Notes: a model not told the origin generated them from the letters alone. A stretch of 8,609 nucleotides of DNA from Campylobacter concisus (GCA_018375265.1 JAHADO010000044.1:1-8609), one strand, 5' to 3'; shown: positions 1-6,260, counted from the stretch's first letter. Program-made: numbers and translations.

Positions 1-356
1 TTTTCATCTTCGCCGCTTAGTGTTGTGGCAAGTAGTGCGTCATTTATCGATGTGTCAAAATTTGCCCAGTGTACGTTTGAGAGTGGGTGGTATGGGTTTC
101 CGCTACATCTTAAAACGCGGTCGTTTTTGTCATCTACGTGAAGTCTTATGCCACACTTCGTTGTACAGCCGTGGCACATAGAAAAGACTACGCTATGTCC
201 GTCGTTAAGTGAAATTTTGCCGTCTTTTACGCTAAATTCAGGCTCTAGCGAGTTTGACTGTGGCTTGTAGTCGTCTTTTTCGCCATCTGCTAGCACAGCG
301 CTCGCGGTTAGTGTTGAGAGTACAGCTGATCTTTTTAAAAATTCTCTTCTTTGCAT
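1..356 (-). CDS. ttrA: Tetrathionate reductase subunit A (molybdopterin oxidoreductase), N-terminal 118 residues, cut by window edge
   Basis: This is the catalytic molybdopterin subunit, which would reduce tetrathionate to thiosulfate in the periplasm. Only the N-terminus is present; the rest lies beyond base 1. It begins MQRREFLKRS, a near-perfect twin-arginine signal (RRxFLK), followed by a short hydrophobic stretch and an alanine-rich cleavage region near residue 23. C61, C64, C68 and C84 form the N-terminal [4Fe-4S] motif of the DMSO reductase family, and the following GNPYHPLS (86-93) resembles TtrA-type proteins. The start is fixed by AAAGGAGA at 363-370, which overlaps the ttrB stop codon. 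The gene follows ttrB by 13 bases, so the two are surely co-transcribed. The family (Mo/W-bisPGD enzyme with Tat export) is clear. The substrate is inferred mainly from the TtrB partner; a related sulfur or selenium oxyanion reductase remains possible. Confidence 0.8.
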   Translation of the reverse strand, partial: MQRREFLKRSAVLSTLTASAVLADGEKDDYKPQSNSLEPEFSVKDGKISLNDGHSVVFSMCHGCTTKCGIRLHVDDKNDRVLRCSGNPYHPLSNVHWANFDTSINDALLATTLSGEDE

Positions 357-369
357 TACTTATCTCCTT

Positions 370-1107
370 TTACTGTGCTATCTCTTCACTCCAGCTGATA
401 ACCTTTTTATATCCATTATCAAGCTCGAGTTTCTTATCGTTTTTAACCAAAATTTCGCTAACGCCATGATAGAACACCTGTGGATTTGTATTTTTAGGGC
501 TATCTATGACCATAGTCTCGTGTGTGGCTAGAAATTTTCTGATATTTGAGTTAGGATCGTTAAGATCGCCTATTATACGGCTACCGCCCACACAGCTCTC
601 TACACATGCTGGCTGAAGTCCCGCTCTTAGTCTGTGGTCGCAGAAGGTGCATTTATCGGCCTTGTAGGTATGCAAGCTAAGATATCTTGCGTGATATGGA
701 CAGGCCTCCACGCAAAGCGCACAGCCTATGCACTCTTTTGTGTCGATCTTTACGATGCCGTTGCTTCTTTGATAGCTTGCTCCTGTTGGACAAACGTCGA
801 TACAGGCTGGTTTGTTGCAGTGGTTGCAAAGTCTTGGAAGTGACGCAATGACCGCCATCTTACCGCTTTTATCTTTTGCCTCGTACTCAGAGACGATGGT
901 CCTAAAAGCACCTGGCTGAACGTCGTTTTCCAACATACAGCTCATAGTACATGACTGACAGCCAACACATCTTGTTAGATCTATTGCCATGCCGTAGCGA
1001 ACACCACTACCGCTAAAGTCCTTTGGTGTTGCCTTTAGCGCAGTCGTAGCGAAAAACAGTCCTGCAGCTGTGATGAAACTGCGACGAGAGTTTAGGGTCT
1101 GTTGCAT
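370..1107 (-). CDS. ttrB: Tetrathionate reductase subunit B, Tat-exported four-cluster ferredoxin
   Basis: This is the electron-transfer subunit that passes electrons from the quinone-linked membrane partner to TtrA. The 245-residue protein has a twin-arginine signal (SRRSFITAAG, 7-16). Sixteen cysteines form four [4Fe-4S] sites: C47/50/53/57, C94/97/102/106, C126/129/132/136 and C153/156/168/172. The stretch CVESCVGGSRIIGDLNDP (168-185) and the VFYHG near 211 closely resemble what I remember of Salmonella TtrB. The reading frame is open back to base 1191, but I chose the ATG at 1107. It has a strong AAAGGAG at 1116-1122, it puts the RR motif close to the N-terminus, and a likely -10 box at 1142-1150 lies inside the longer version. 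A DmsB/PhsB-like protein is the alternative. No membrane anchor (TtrC) lies between B and A. Confidence 0.85.
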   Translation of the reverse strand: MQQTLNSRRSFITAAGLFFATTALKATPKDFSGSGVRYGMAIDLTRCVGCQSCTMSCMLENDVQPGAFRTIVSEYEAKDKSGKMAVIASLPRLCNHCNKPACIDVCPTGASYQRSNGIVKIDTKECIGCALCVEACPYHARYLSLHTYKADKCTFCDHRLRAGLQPACVESCVGGSRIIGDLNDPNSNIRKFLATHETMVIDSPKNTNPQVFYHGVSEILVKNDKKLELDNGYKKVISWSEEIAQ

Positions 1108-1141
1108 AAGAAATTCTCCTTTCTTTTTAGAAGTTTTTCTT

Positions 1142-1150
1142 ATTTTAACA
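1142..1150 (-). promoter_or_regulatory. Probable extended -10 promoter of ttrBA
   Basis: Read on the minus strand this is TGTTAAAAT, an extended -10 element (TGn plus TAAAAT), about 35 bases upstream of the ttrB ATG, with A/T-rich DNA further upstream. Epsilonproteobacterial sigma-70 promoters usually lack a conserved -35 box, and none is seen here. It would give a 5' leader of roughly 28 bases. No Fnr/Crp-like dyad is evident next to it. Confidence 0.45.
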
Positions 1151-1256
1151 TAGTAAATTTTTTTTCTAAAGTTTATTTTATCTTTTTGCAAAATGTATTA
1201 AATTTTGAGAATTTTTGTAGCACTTTGTAAGTAAAATTTGAAGTTAAATTTAAAGA

Positions 1257-1289
1257 GAAAAAGATAGAAATTTAGCTTCTATCTTTTTT
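1257..1289 (-). terminator. Intrinsic terminator of the gntP-glxK operon
   Basis: AAGATAGAA at 1261-1269 pairs perfectly with TTCTATCTT at 1277-1285 around a 7-base loop, and A/T pairs extend the stem to about 12 bp. On the minus strand the hairpin is followed by five Ts. It begins a few bases after the glxK stop codon, so it most likely ends that operon and separates it from ttrBA. The plus strand also has a T6 run, so it could work in both directions. Confidence 0.75.
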
Positions 1290-1293
1290 AAAT

Positions 1294-2424
1294 TTATGCT
1301 TTGCGGTTTAGCATATAAAGGCGAATGACTTGCTCGGCGGTCATCTTTAAATTTCTAAGGGCATTATCTTTTCGCATGGCTTCTTCAAGACTCATTGGCT
1401 CATTTAGTATGCAAAAATAGGCATCTATGCCGTGTTTATGGCAGTCTTTGGCGCACCTTTGCACGCTTCCAGCAAGCGCGATGACTGGCTTATGATGCCT
1501 CTTAGCTAGCTTTGCCACGCCAGTTGGGGTCTTGCCCATGGTGCTTTGAAAGTCCATGCGGCCCTCGCCAGTGATGACAAGATCGGCCTTTTTGATCTCA
1601 TCTTCAAGCGCTATTGTCTGCGTGATGATCTCGATGCCAGGCTTGAGCTTCGCGCCCAAAAATGCCACAAAAGCAAAGCCGAGTCCGCCAGCTGCTCCAG
1701 CGCCCTTTTGCGTGTGAAATTTAGTGCCGTTTTTCTCCTTTACAAGGCTTGCAAAGTGCTTTAGCCCATCATCAAGCTGCTTTACCATGCGTCCATTTGC
1801 CCCCTTTTGTGGAGCATAGACGTAGGCTGCACCCTTTTGGCCGTAGAGTGGATTATCCACGTCACAGGCTACTAGAAATTCGCACTCTTTTAGCTCTTTT
1901 AGCGACCCTTCATCTGAGTACTCACAAATTTGAGCTAGATCTTCACCTTTGCCCTCAAGCAAAGAGCCATTTTTGTCATAAAATTTAAACCCAAGAGCGC
2001 TTAGCATACCTATGCCAGCATCATTTGTCGCACTTCCGCCAATACCAATGATAAATTTTCTAGCACCTTTAGCAATGGCATCTTTTATCATCTGACCAAA
2101 GCCAAATGTGCTAGTTTTCATAGGATTTCTCTCATCAGGATTTATAAGAGAAAGCCCAGAAGCGCTTGACATCTCAAGTATTGCAATTTCATCTTTTAGG
2201 GCATATCTAGCTAAAATTTCAGTGCCAAGTGGATTTTTAACGATGGTGTCTATAAATTTAGCATCAAGTGCGTCAGCCATAGCCTCCACACTGCCCTCTC
2301 CGCCGTCAGCTACTGGCTTTACTACGACATCACAAAACTCTTCAAGGGCTTCTTTTATAGCAAGGCCCGCTTCAAGCGAGCTTAGCGAGCCTTTTAATGA
2401 ATCTATCGCAACTAAAATTCTCAT
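1294..2424 (-). CDS. glxK: Glycerate 2-kinase (GlxK/GarK, glycerate kinase type 1 family)
   Basis: It phosphorylates D-glycerate with ATP to 2-phosphoglycerate in the cytoplasm, feeding lower glycolysis at enolase. The 376 residues match the family length (about 380). Family signatures appear in order: DSLKGS (8-13), VADGGEGS (38-45), GIGGSATNDAG (127-137), CDVDNPLYG (187-195), QKGAN (206-210), GAGAAGGLGFAF (241-252) and LVITGEGRMDFQS (282-294), the last followed by GKTPTGVA. No key motif is missing. Its ATG overlaps the gntP stop as ATGA and has only a weak GGTG upstream, which suggests translational coupling to gntP. A terminator follows directly. The pairing with a GntP permease supports import and use of glycerate. 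The 2-phosphoglycerate product is inferred from the family; the exact stereo- and regiospecificity cannot be read from sequence. Confidence 0.92.
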   Translation of the reverse strand: MRILVAIDSLKGSLSSLEAGLAIKEALEEFCDVVVKPVADGGEGSVEAMADALDAKFIDTIVKNPLGTEILARYALKDEIAILEMSSASGLSLINPDERNPMKTSTFGFGQMIKDAIAKGARKFIIGIGGSATNDAGIGMLSALGFKFYDKNGSLLEGKGEDLAQICEYSDEGSLKELKECEFLVACDVDNPLYGQKGAAYVYAPQKGANGRMVKQLDDGLKHFASLVKEKNGTKFHTQKGAGAAGGLGFAFVAFLGAKLKPGIEIITQTIALEDEIKKADLVITGEGRMDFQSTMGKTPTGVAKLAKRHHKPVIALAGSVQRCAKDCHKHGIDAYFCILNEPMSLEEAMRKDNALRNLKMTAEQVIRLYMLNRKA

Positions 2425-3815
2425 AAAAGCACCAAAGATAGTATATAAACGCTGATCATACCAACAACACCCATGATAAATGTCATCGCTGTTTGTGTGC
2501 GATATCCTTGATCTGCGGTCATCTTACTAAAGTTTGTCACTACCCAGAAGTAGCTGTCGTTTGCGTGAGATACGCACATCGCACCAGATGCTATCGCCAT
2601 GACACAAAGTGCGGCTGAAATTTCACTCGTAAAGCCAAGCGTGTGCATGAGCGAGTTATCAGCGCTAAATGCGCCCATGATAGAGGCTGTCGTGATGATA
2701 GCCACAGTCGAGCTTCCCTGAGCGGTTTTTAGCACGGCTGAGATGATGAATGGGAAGAAAATTCCTATCGCTTTTATAGTTGAGGCATTTTCTTTTATGA
2801 AATTTACAAAGCCAGCCTCAGTGATGACGTTACCCAAAACACCACCAGCTGCGGTGATAAAGAGTATAGGACCAGCGATCTTTAATGATTCGTTTGTTAT
2901 ATGGTCAAATTCTCTCATCTTTTTAGTTTCAGCTAGTAAAAATACACAAAAGATAACGCCGATAGCTAGAGCGATGATAGGATTACCTAAAAATAAAAAT
3001 ATCTTTGGCAAGAGCGCAGCTTTATCAAGCATGCCTTGTTTTGCCAAAACATCGATCACAGAGCCAACCGCCATGAAAATGATAGGCATGATGATAGGTG
3101 CAAGGCTTAAAAATCCGCTAGGCAATTTGCCAAATTTCTTTAAAAGCTCCTCGTAGCTAGCCGTTATCGTAGCGTCAGCCTCTTTGTCACTGATAGTTAC
3201 GCTTTTAGCGATGCTTTTTGAAAAGAAATAAACAGCTACCAAAACAGGCACTGAAACTACTGTACCCATGATGATGACAAGAAGTAAATTTCCGCCAAGG
3301 CCAAGTGTGCCAGCAGCGGCTATCGGGCCAGGAGTTGGTGGGATGAAAACGTGAGAAGCGTATAGACCGCCGCTAAGTGCTACTGACATAGCAACTGGGC
3401 TTGCTGAAATTTTCTTATAAAGTGCCTCGCGGATAGAGTTTAAGACGACAAAACCGCTATCGCAAAATACTGGTATGCCAACAACCCAGCCCATTATAAG
3501 CATGGCAAGCTCAGGGCGTCTTTGTCCGACTAGCTTTACGACCATGTCAGCTAGCTTTAGCGCAGCTCCCGTTTTTTCAAGCACTGTGCCGATGATCGTT
3601 CCAAAGATGATGACGATGCCGATGCTCTTAAATGTGCCACTAAAACCAACGCCTATCATCGCTGGGATCTTGGATAGATCGATACCTGCGACTACTGCTA
3701 GCACCAAAGAAATGCTCATAAGTGCCAAAAATGGATGCACCTTGAACTTTGAGATCATAAGGATCATAAGGATGATTGCTATAACAAAACAGACAATCAA
3801 AGCTATACCGCTCAT
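2421..3815 (-). CDS. gntP: GntP-family permease, probably a glycerate (or gluconate-type) proton symporter
   Basis: This is an inner-membrane carrier of 464 residues made almost entirely of hydrophobic helices, about 12 or more. The GntP signatures are present: FCDSGFVVLNSI (117-128), SHVFIPPTPGPIAAAG (154-169), TAQGSSTVAI (364-373) and SHANDSYFWVV (416-426). The family moves gluconate, idonate, D-serine, glycerate and similar small hydroxy acids with protons. Because the next gene is glycerate kinase, overlapping by 4 bases, glycerate is the most likely substrate (inference). The frame is open back to base 3857, but I start at 3815. AAAGGAG at 3821-3827 is well placed, and a probable -10 box at 3848-3856 lies inside the longer version. 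The 165-base gap to pldA suggests an independent promoter. Confidence 0.88.
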   Translation of the reverse strand: MSGIALIVCFVIAIILMILMISKFKVHPFLALMSISLVLAVVAGIDLSKIPAMIGVGFSGTFKSIGIVIIFGTIIGTVLEKTGAALKLADMVVKLVGQRRPELAMLIMGWVVGIPVFCDSGFVVLNSIREALYKKISASPVAMSVALSGGLYASHVFIPPTPGPIAAAGTLGLGGNLLLVIIMGTVVSVPVLVAVYFFSKSIAKSVTISDKEADATITASYEELLKKFGKLPSGFLSLAPIIMPIIFMAVGSVIDVLAKQGMLDKAALLPKIFLFLGNPIIALAIGVIFCVFLLAETKKMREFDHITNESLKIAGPILFITAAGGVLGNVITEAGFVNFIKENASTIKAIGIFFPFIISAVLKTAQGSSTVAIITTASIMGAFSADNSLMHTLGFTSEISAALCVMAIASGAMCVSHANDSYFWVVTNFSKMTADQGYRTQTAMTFIMGVVGMISVYILSLVLL

Positions 3816-3847
3816 GAAAACTCCTTTATTGTGAGATTTTGCTAGTG

Positions 3848-3856
3848 ATTTTAGCA
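3848..3856 (-). promoter_or_regulatory. Probable extended -10 promoter of gntP-glxK, overlapped by a dyad
   Basis: The minus strand reads TGCTAAAAT, an extended -10 box that would start transcription about 26 bases before the gntP ATG. The near-palindrome AGCAAAaTTTGCT at 3853-3865 covers its upstream half. A repressor bound there would block the promoter, so it is a candidate operator; that role is speculative. No -35 box is recognisable. Confidence 0.42.
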
Positions 3857-3980
3857 AAATTTGCTTATATTTTTTCTAATATTTTTAAGTTTTTCTATTA
3901 GTTAAATTTTTTTCGTTATTTATATAAAATTTACTTCATCTGCCCAAATTTAGCCACTTTATAAGATTAAATTTTTAAGG

Positions 3981-4943
3981 CTATTTTAAAATAACAAAGC
4001 CAAGACCAACCTTGTCAGTGTGCCTATCATAGTCAATCAAGCTCTCGCCGTATCCAGTAAAATACTGCAAATAGCCATAAACACCGGTTGAAAATATCGG
4101 AAACATATATGAAAGTTCGGCCGCGCCTTTATTTGTTTTATCAAAATGTAAGTTATTTCTTAGCATTAGGCTAAAAATTTGGTCATTTAGCTTGTAACTA
4201 AGCCTTAGATCTCCGTGTCCGATGTAGTTTAAAATTTCTTTATTGTCGTTCTTTTCGCCGATCACGCTCCAAACTCTTGGAGAGATGGTTAAATTTCCAT
4301 AGGCAAAATCGCCTTGCACATAGGCTCTATTCCAGCTCCTTGAGTTGGTGCCATCTCGTCCATTTGACTCATGCAAGAGTCCAAATTTTAGGTTTTTCAC
4401 GCCTATTTGCTCTAGGTATTTTGGAGAGGCGAAATTTAAGAAAATTTCAGGCTGATAGTTTGTCTCACGAAAAGGAGCTGATGTTTTTGTTATCTGCCAC
4501 CAAGAAGTTTGCGTATATGCTGCCACAAGGCTCTCTCTAAGCCCAAAAACGTCGTAAAATAGCGGCTTTGCAAGGCTTATTTGAAACTTCGTCTCAACGC
4601 TCTTTCGCCCATCATCTGGGACAGTTTTAGCGTAAGTTACTGGCAAAAGGTAGTTAAATTTATAAAGCTCGATGCCAAGTGCATTTTGTAAATTTTTATC
4701 GCTTTTATCTCTTAAAAGATCAGCCTGCTTTAGCTTCGCATCATTTGGTGCTGGCTCGCTTGCTTGCACATTTTGCGCCACTTCTTGCTCGCCTAAAGAG
4801 CTTTTGGCTAGCTCTTTATAAATTTGCATCGCAGCCTTTATGTCGCCACTTTGTTCAAGCTCTTGCGCCCTTTTAAAGTCATCCGTCCTGCCTGCCATCA
4901 AAAATGTAAGGCTAAGGCTTAGAAGCAATGTAAATTTACTCAT
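3981..4943 (-). CDS. pldA: Outer-membrane phospholipase A1 (OMPLA)
   Basis: This beta-barrel enzyme hydrolyses phospholipids that reach the outer leaflet of the outer membrane. The 320 residues start with a hydrophobic export signal (about 1-18). An acidic, helix-prone stretch (21-50) reads like one TPR/Sel1-type repeat, and a polar linker runs to about 85. The barrel then carries FRETNYQPEIFL (158-169), the catalytic HESNG (H191, S193) and SWNRAY with N205. The H-x-S spacing and the 12 residues from Ser to Asn match the E. coli H142/S144/N156 triad. YGESLIDYDRHTDKVGLGF (298-316) forms the C-terminal strands. E. coli PldA is about 289 residues, so the N-terminus is extended here. The ATG lies inside the end of mobA (8-base overlap) behind a poor ribosome site, so coupled translation is likely. 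No convincing terminator follows. Confidence 0.93.
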   Translation of the reverse strand: MSKFTLLLSLSLTFLMAGRTDDFKRAQELEQSGDIKAAMQIYKELAKSSLGEQEVAQNVQASEPAPNDAKLKQADLLRDKSDKNLQNALGIELYKFNYLLPVTYAKTVPDDGRKSVETKFQISLAKPLFYDVFGLRESLVAAYTQTSWWQITKTSAPFRETNYQPEIFLNFASPKYLEQIGVKNLKFGLLHESNGRDGTNSRSWNRAYVQGDFAYGNLTISPRVWSVIGEKNDNKEILNYIGHGDLRLSYKLNDQIFSLMLRNNLHFDKTNKGAAELSYMFPIFSTGVYGYLQYFTGYGESLIDYDRHTDKVGLGFVILK

Positions 4944-5499
4944 TTTTCATCTTTTCATTTGCTATTTTGTACTCTTCTGGGAAATTTACGTTAAAAAACT
5001 GCTCTTTATCATCAAAATTTACTATCTTGCACTTGCAGTTTTTTCGTAAAAGTCCGATTTTGTGCTCATTTTTTAGATAAAGCTCTTTGGCTAATGGGGC
5101 TAAATTTGGGCTAAAAAAGCCACAAAGCGAGTGGATATGCTCATCATCACCTGCCACAACCATCTCAAATTCATCTTTAAATTTAGCCATCTCGCCAAGA
5201 CTTACAAGATCAAAAAATGGCATATCAGCTGGGATGATAAAGACGCTATGATCAAAGCTTTTTAGTACAGAGTAAAGCGCTAACATCGGCGAATACTCCT
5301 CACCATTCTCATCTTTTATGAGCTTTAGTGGCGGGTTAAATTTCTCAAATTTAGAGCTTACAAAAACCTCATCAAAGACTTTGCTAAATTTAGCGACCTG
5401 ATAGTGCGTGAGCGTTTCAAATCCCCCAAATGGCAGCAAGGTCTTGTCCTGACCCATGCGCGAGCTCTTGCCACCTGCTAAAATGACGCAAGTTTGCAT
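4936..5499 (-). CDS. mobA: Molybdenum cofactor guanylyltransferase
   Basis: MobA transfers GMP from GTP to Mo-molybdopterin to form the MGD cofactor used by DMSO-reductase-family enzymes, in the cytoplasm. The protein is 187 residues (E. coli MobA is about 194). The N-terminal nucleotide-binding signature LAGGKSSRMGQDK (7-19) is complete, followed by LLPFGG. The metal-binding PADMP (90-94, D92) and the SPMLALYSVL stretch (70-79) fit the MobA fold. The start has a good AAAAGGA a few bases upstream, and a likely -10 box lies at 5533-5538. It is the first gene of a mobA-pldA pair. Its cofactor would serve TtrA, encoded in the same window, and any other Mo/W reductases. Related nucleotidyltransferases (MocA, IspD) fit the motifs less well. 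Confidence 0.9.
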   Translation of the reverse strand: MQTCVILAGGKSSRMGQDKTLLPFGGFETLTHYQVAKFSKVFDEVFVSSKFEKFNPPLKLIKDENGEEYSPMLALYSVLKSFDHSVFIIPADMPFFDLVSLGEMAKFKDEFEMVVAGDDEHIHSLCGFFSPNLAPLAKELYLKNEHKIGLLRKNCKCKIVNFDDKEQFFNVNFPEEYKIANEKMKNE

Positions 5500-5532
5500 C
5501 TTTTGTCCTTTTAAATTTCAAAAAATTACAAA

Positions 5533-5538
5533 AGTATA
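5533..5538 (-). promoter_or_regulatory. Probable -10 box for mobA-pldA
   Basis: The minus strand reads GGTTATACTTTTG, giving the near-consensus hexamer TATACT about 34 bases upstream of the mobA ATG. A -35 box is not obvious, as is usual for this group. Confidence 0.45.
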
Positions 5539-5582
5539 ACCAAATTTTCTAACTCATCTTGTTTTAAATTTATTATCACTTA

Positions 5583-5594
5583 GCAAAGCTTTGC
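5583..5594. repeat. 12-bp perfect palindrome between mobA and the SemiSWEET locus
   Basis: GCAAAGCTTTGC is perfectly symmetrical, with no loop. It sits in the divergent 200-base gap, upstream of both genes, and a second GCAAAA/TTTTGC inverted pair follows at 5605-5624. A regulator-binding site is possible. Neither structure is followed by a T run, so they do not look like terminators. Confidence 0.35.
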
Positions 5595-5699
5595 CCTTAA
5601 ATTTGCAAAAAAAGAGCATTTTGCTGCGAATAAAATTAATTTTTTTACCTCGCTAATCATAAAGCTAGAAAATAACGGCTTACTTTTAAAGGAGATCAC

Positions 5700-5958
5700 A
5701 TGAGTGAAAGAAATTTACAAATTTTAGGTTGGATAGGCACGTGCTTATCGGTTGTTATGTATTTTTCATACATCCCACAGATAATGGGCAACCTTGATGG
5801 CAACAAAAACGCCTTATATACAGCCACTAGCGGCTGCGCTAAACTGCACGATCTGGACAAGTTACGGCCTACTAAAAGCTAAAAAAGACTATCCACTTTC
5901 TGCTGCAAACTTCCCAGGCATAATCTTTGGACTTTTGGCAACTATAACAGCGTTTTAA
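5700..5958 (+). pseudogene. SemiSWEET sugar transporter, split by a +1 frame change at an A5 run
   Basis: SemiSWEETs are small three-helix membrane proteins that dimerise to carry sugars. The ATG has a strong AAAGGAGA upstream. The first frame encodes helix 1 with the PQ-loop motif (LGWIGTCLSVVMYFSYIPQI, 9-28) and then GNLDGNK. After the A5 run at 5805-5809 this frame gives unrelated residues and stops at 5880-5882 (60 aa). Skipping one A gives TPYIQPLAAALNCTIWTSYG, then LLKAKKDYPLSAANFPG and a final hydrophobic helix, with a stop at 5956-5958. That restores an 85-residue protein of normal family length, with W52 and N70 in positions like the family's sugar-pocket residues. Everything downstream is intact, so this is a single-base event: a recent mutation, slippage variation, sequencing error or, less likely, +1 recoding. 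It is the only plus-strand gene locus between the window start and the chemoreceptor. Confidence 0.88.
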
Positions 5959-5964
5959 TGCGCT

Positions 5965-5997
5965 AAAAAAGCCGGTAAATTTGTAAATTTATCGGCT
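5965..5997 (-). terminator. Intrinsic terminator on the minus strand, downstream of leuC
   Basis: Bases 5970-5982 pair with 5985-5997 over 13 bp with one G-U, leaving a very short GT loop. On the minus strand the stem runs into TTTTTT (A6 at 5965-5970), the usual intrinsic-terminator shape. On the plus strand the stem is followed by AACAAATCT, so it fits poorly as a SemiSWEET terminator, although the hairpin lies only 11 bases after that stop codon. It would end leuC transcripts after a UTR of about 290 bases. Confidence 0.65.
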
Positions 5998-6059
5998 AAC
6001 AAATCTAAAATTTACAAATAAACTAAAATATCAAATTTAAGACAGATCTAAAAGCTAAT

Positions 6060-6084
6060 ATGAAATTTTCACAAGGAATTTCAT
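6060..6084. repeat. 8-bp inverted repeat (small hairpin)
   Basis: ATGAAATT at 6060-6067 is perfectly complementary to AATTTCAT at 6077-6084 around a 9-base loop. The left arm carries the first copy of GAAATTTTCACA. No T run follows on either strand. Confidence 0.55.
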
Positions 6085-6177
6085 CTCAAGATTAATGTAA
6101 GAATATACCGATTACTAGATCGAATTTTACTTTAAAATTTAGCGGCAAGATTTTAAGATAGATTTGGATGTTGTGAC

Positions 6178-6228
6178 GAAATTTTCACACAAGATAAAAC
6201 ACGTAGTTTATCGAAGTGTGAAAATTTC
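6178..6228. repeat. Large hairpin: 13-bp perfect inverted repeat with an inner 6-bp stem
   Basis: GAAATTTTCACAC at 6178-6190 is the exact reverse complement of GTGTGAAAATTTC at 6216-6228. Inside it GATAAA (6193-6198) pairs with TTTATC (6207-6212) around an 8-base loop, leaving a small 2/3-base internal bulge. It lies 32 bases after the leuC stop. No T run follows on either strand, so it is not a standard terminator. It may stabilise the 3' end of leuC mRNA or be part of an element. Confidence 0.7.
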
Positions 6229-6260
6229 TAACTCATTCAAAGATACTTAAAAGCTAACGC

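Larger units (their letters stand above)
5959..6260. other. Non-coding segment between SemiSWEET and leuC, rich in inverted repeats
   Basis: These 302 bases hold no supportable ORF on either strand. They contain a minus-strand terminator (5965-5997), a small hairpin (6060-6084) and a large hairpin (6178-6228). Three copies of the word GAAATTTTCACA occur: direct at 6062-6073 and 6178-6189, inverted at 6217-6228. CAAGAT also recurs three times. The segment would be the 3' UTR of leuC if transcription continues to the terminator. A small RNA or the remnant of a small inverted-repeat element are the other readings. Confidence 0.5.

Noticed and set aside
634..843. Plus-strand open frames within ttrB, glxK, gntP, pldA, mobA and leuC
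   Set aside because: They lie opposite well-supported genes, lack ribosome sites and encode protein unlike any family I know.
1108..1191. Longer ttrB start at 1191 (28 extra residues)
   Set aside because: It would bury the twin-arginine signal and would begin upstream of a good extended -10 box, and the internal ATG has a strong ribosome site.
3816..3857. Longer gntP start at 3857 (14 extra residues)
   Set aside because: It overlaps the likely -10 box, while AAAGGAG lies ideally before the ATG at 3815.
3966..4002. Possible terminator after pldA
   Set aside because: Only a 4-bp GGCT/AGCC stem plus AT palindromes is present; too weak to call.
5605..5624. GCAAAA/TTTTGC hairpin upstream of SemiSWEET as a terminator or attenuator
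   Set aside because: It is a 6-bp A/T-rich stem with no T run; it could be chance.
5700..5882. Treating the 60-residue frame as a complete small protein
   Set aside because: Its last 24 or so residues are out-of-frame reading of the conserved SemiSWEET helix 2, so the frame change explains it better.
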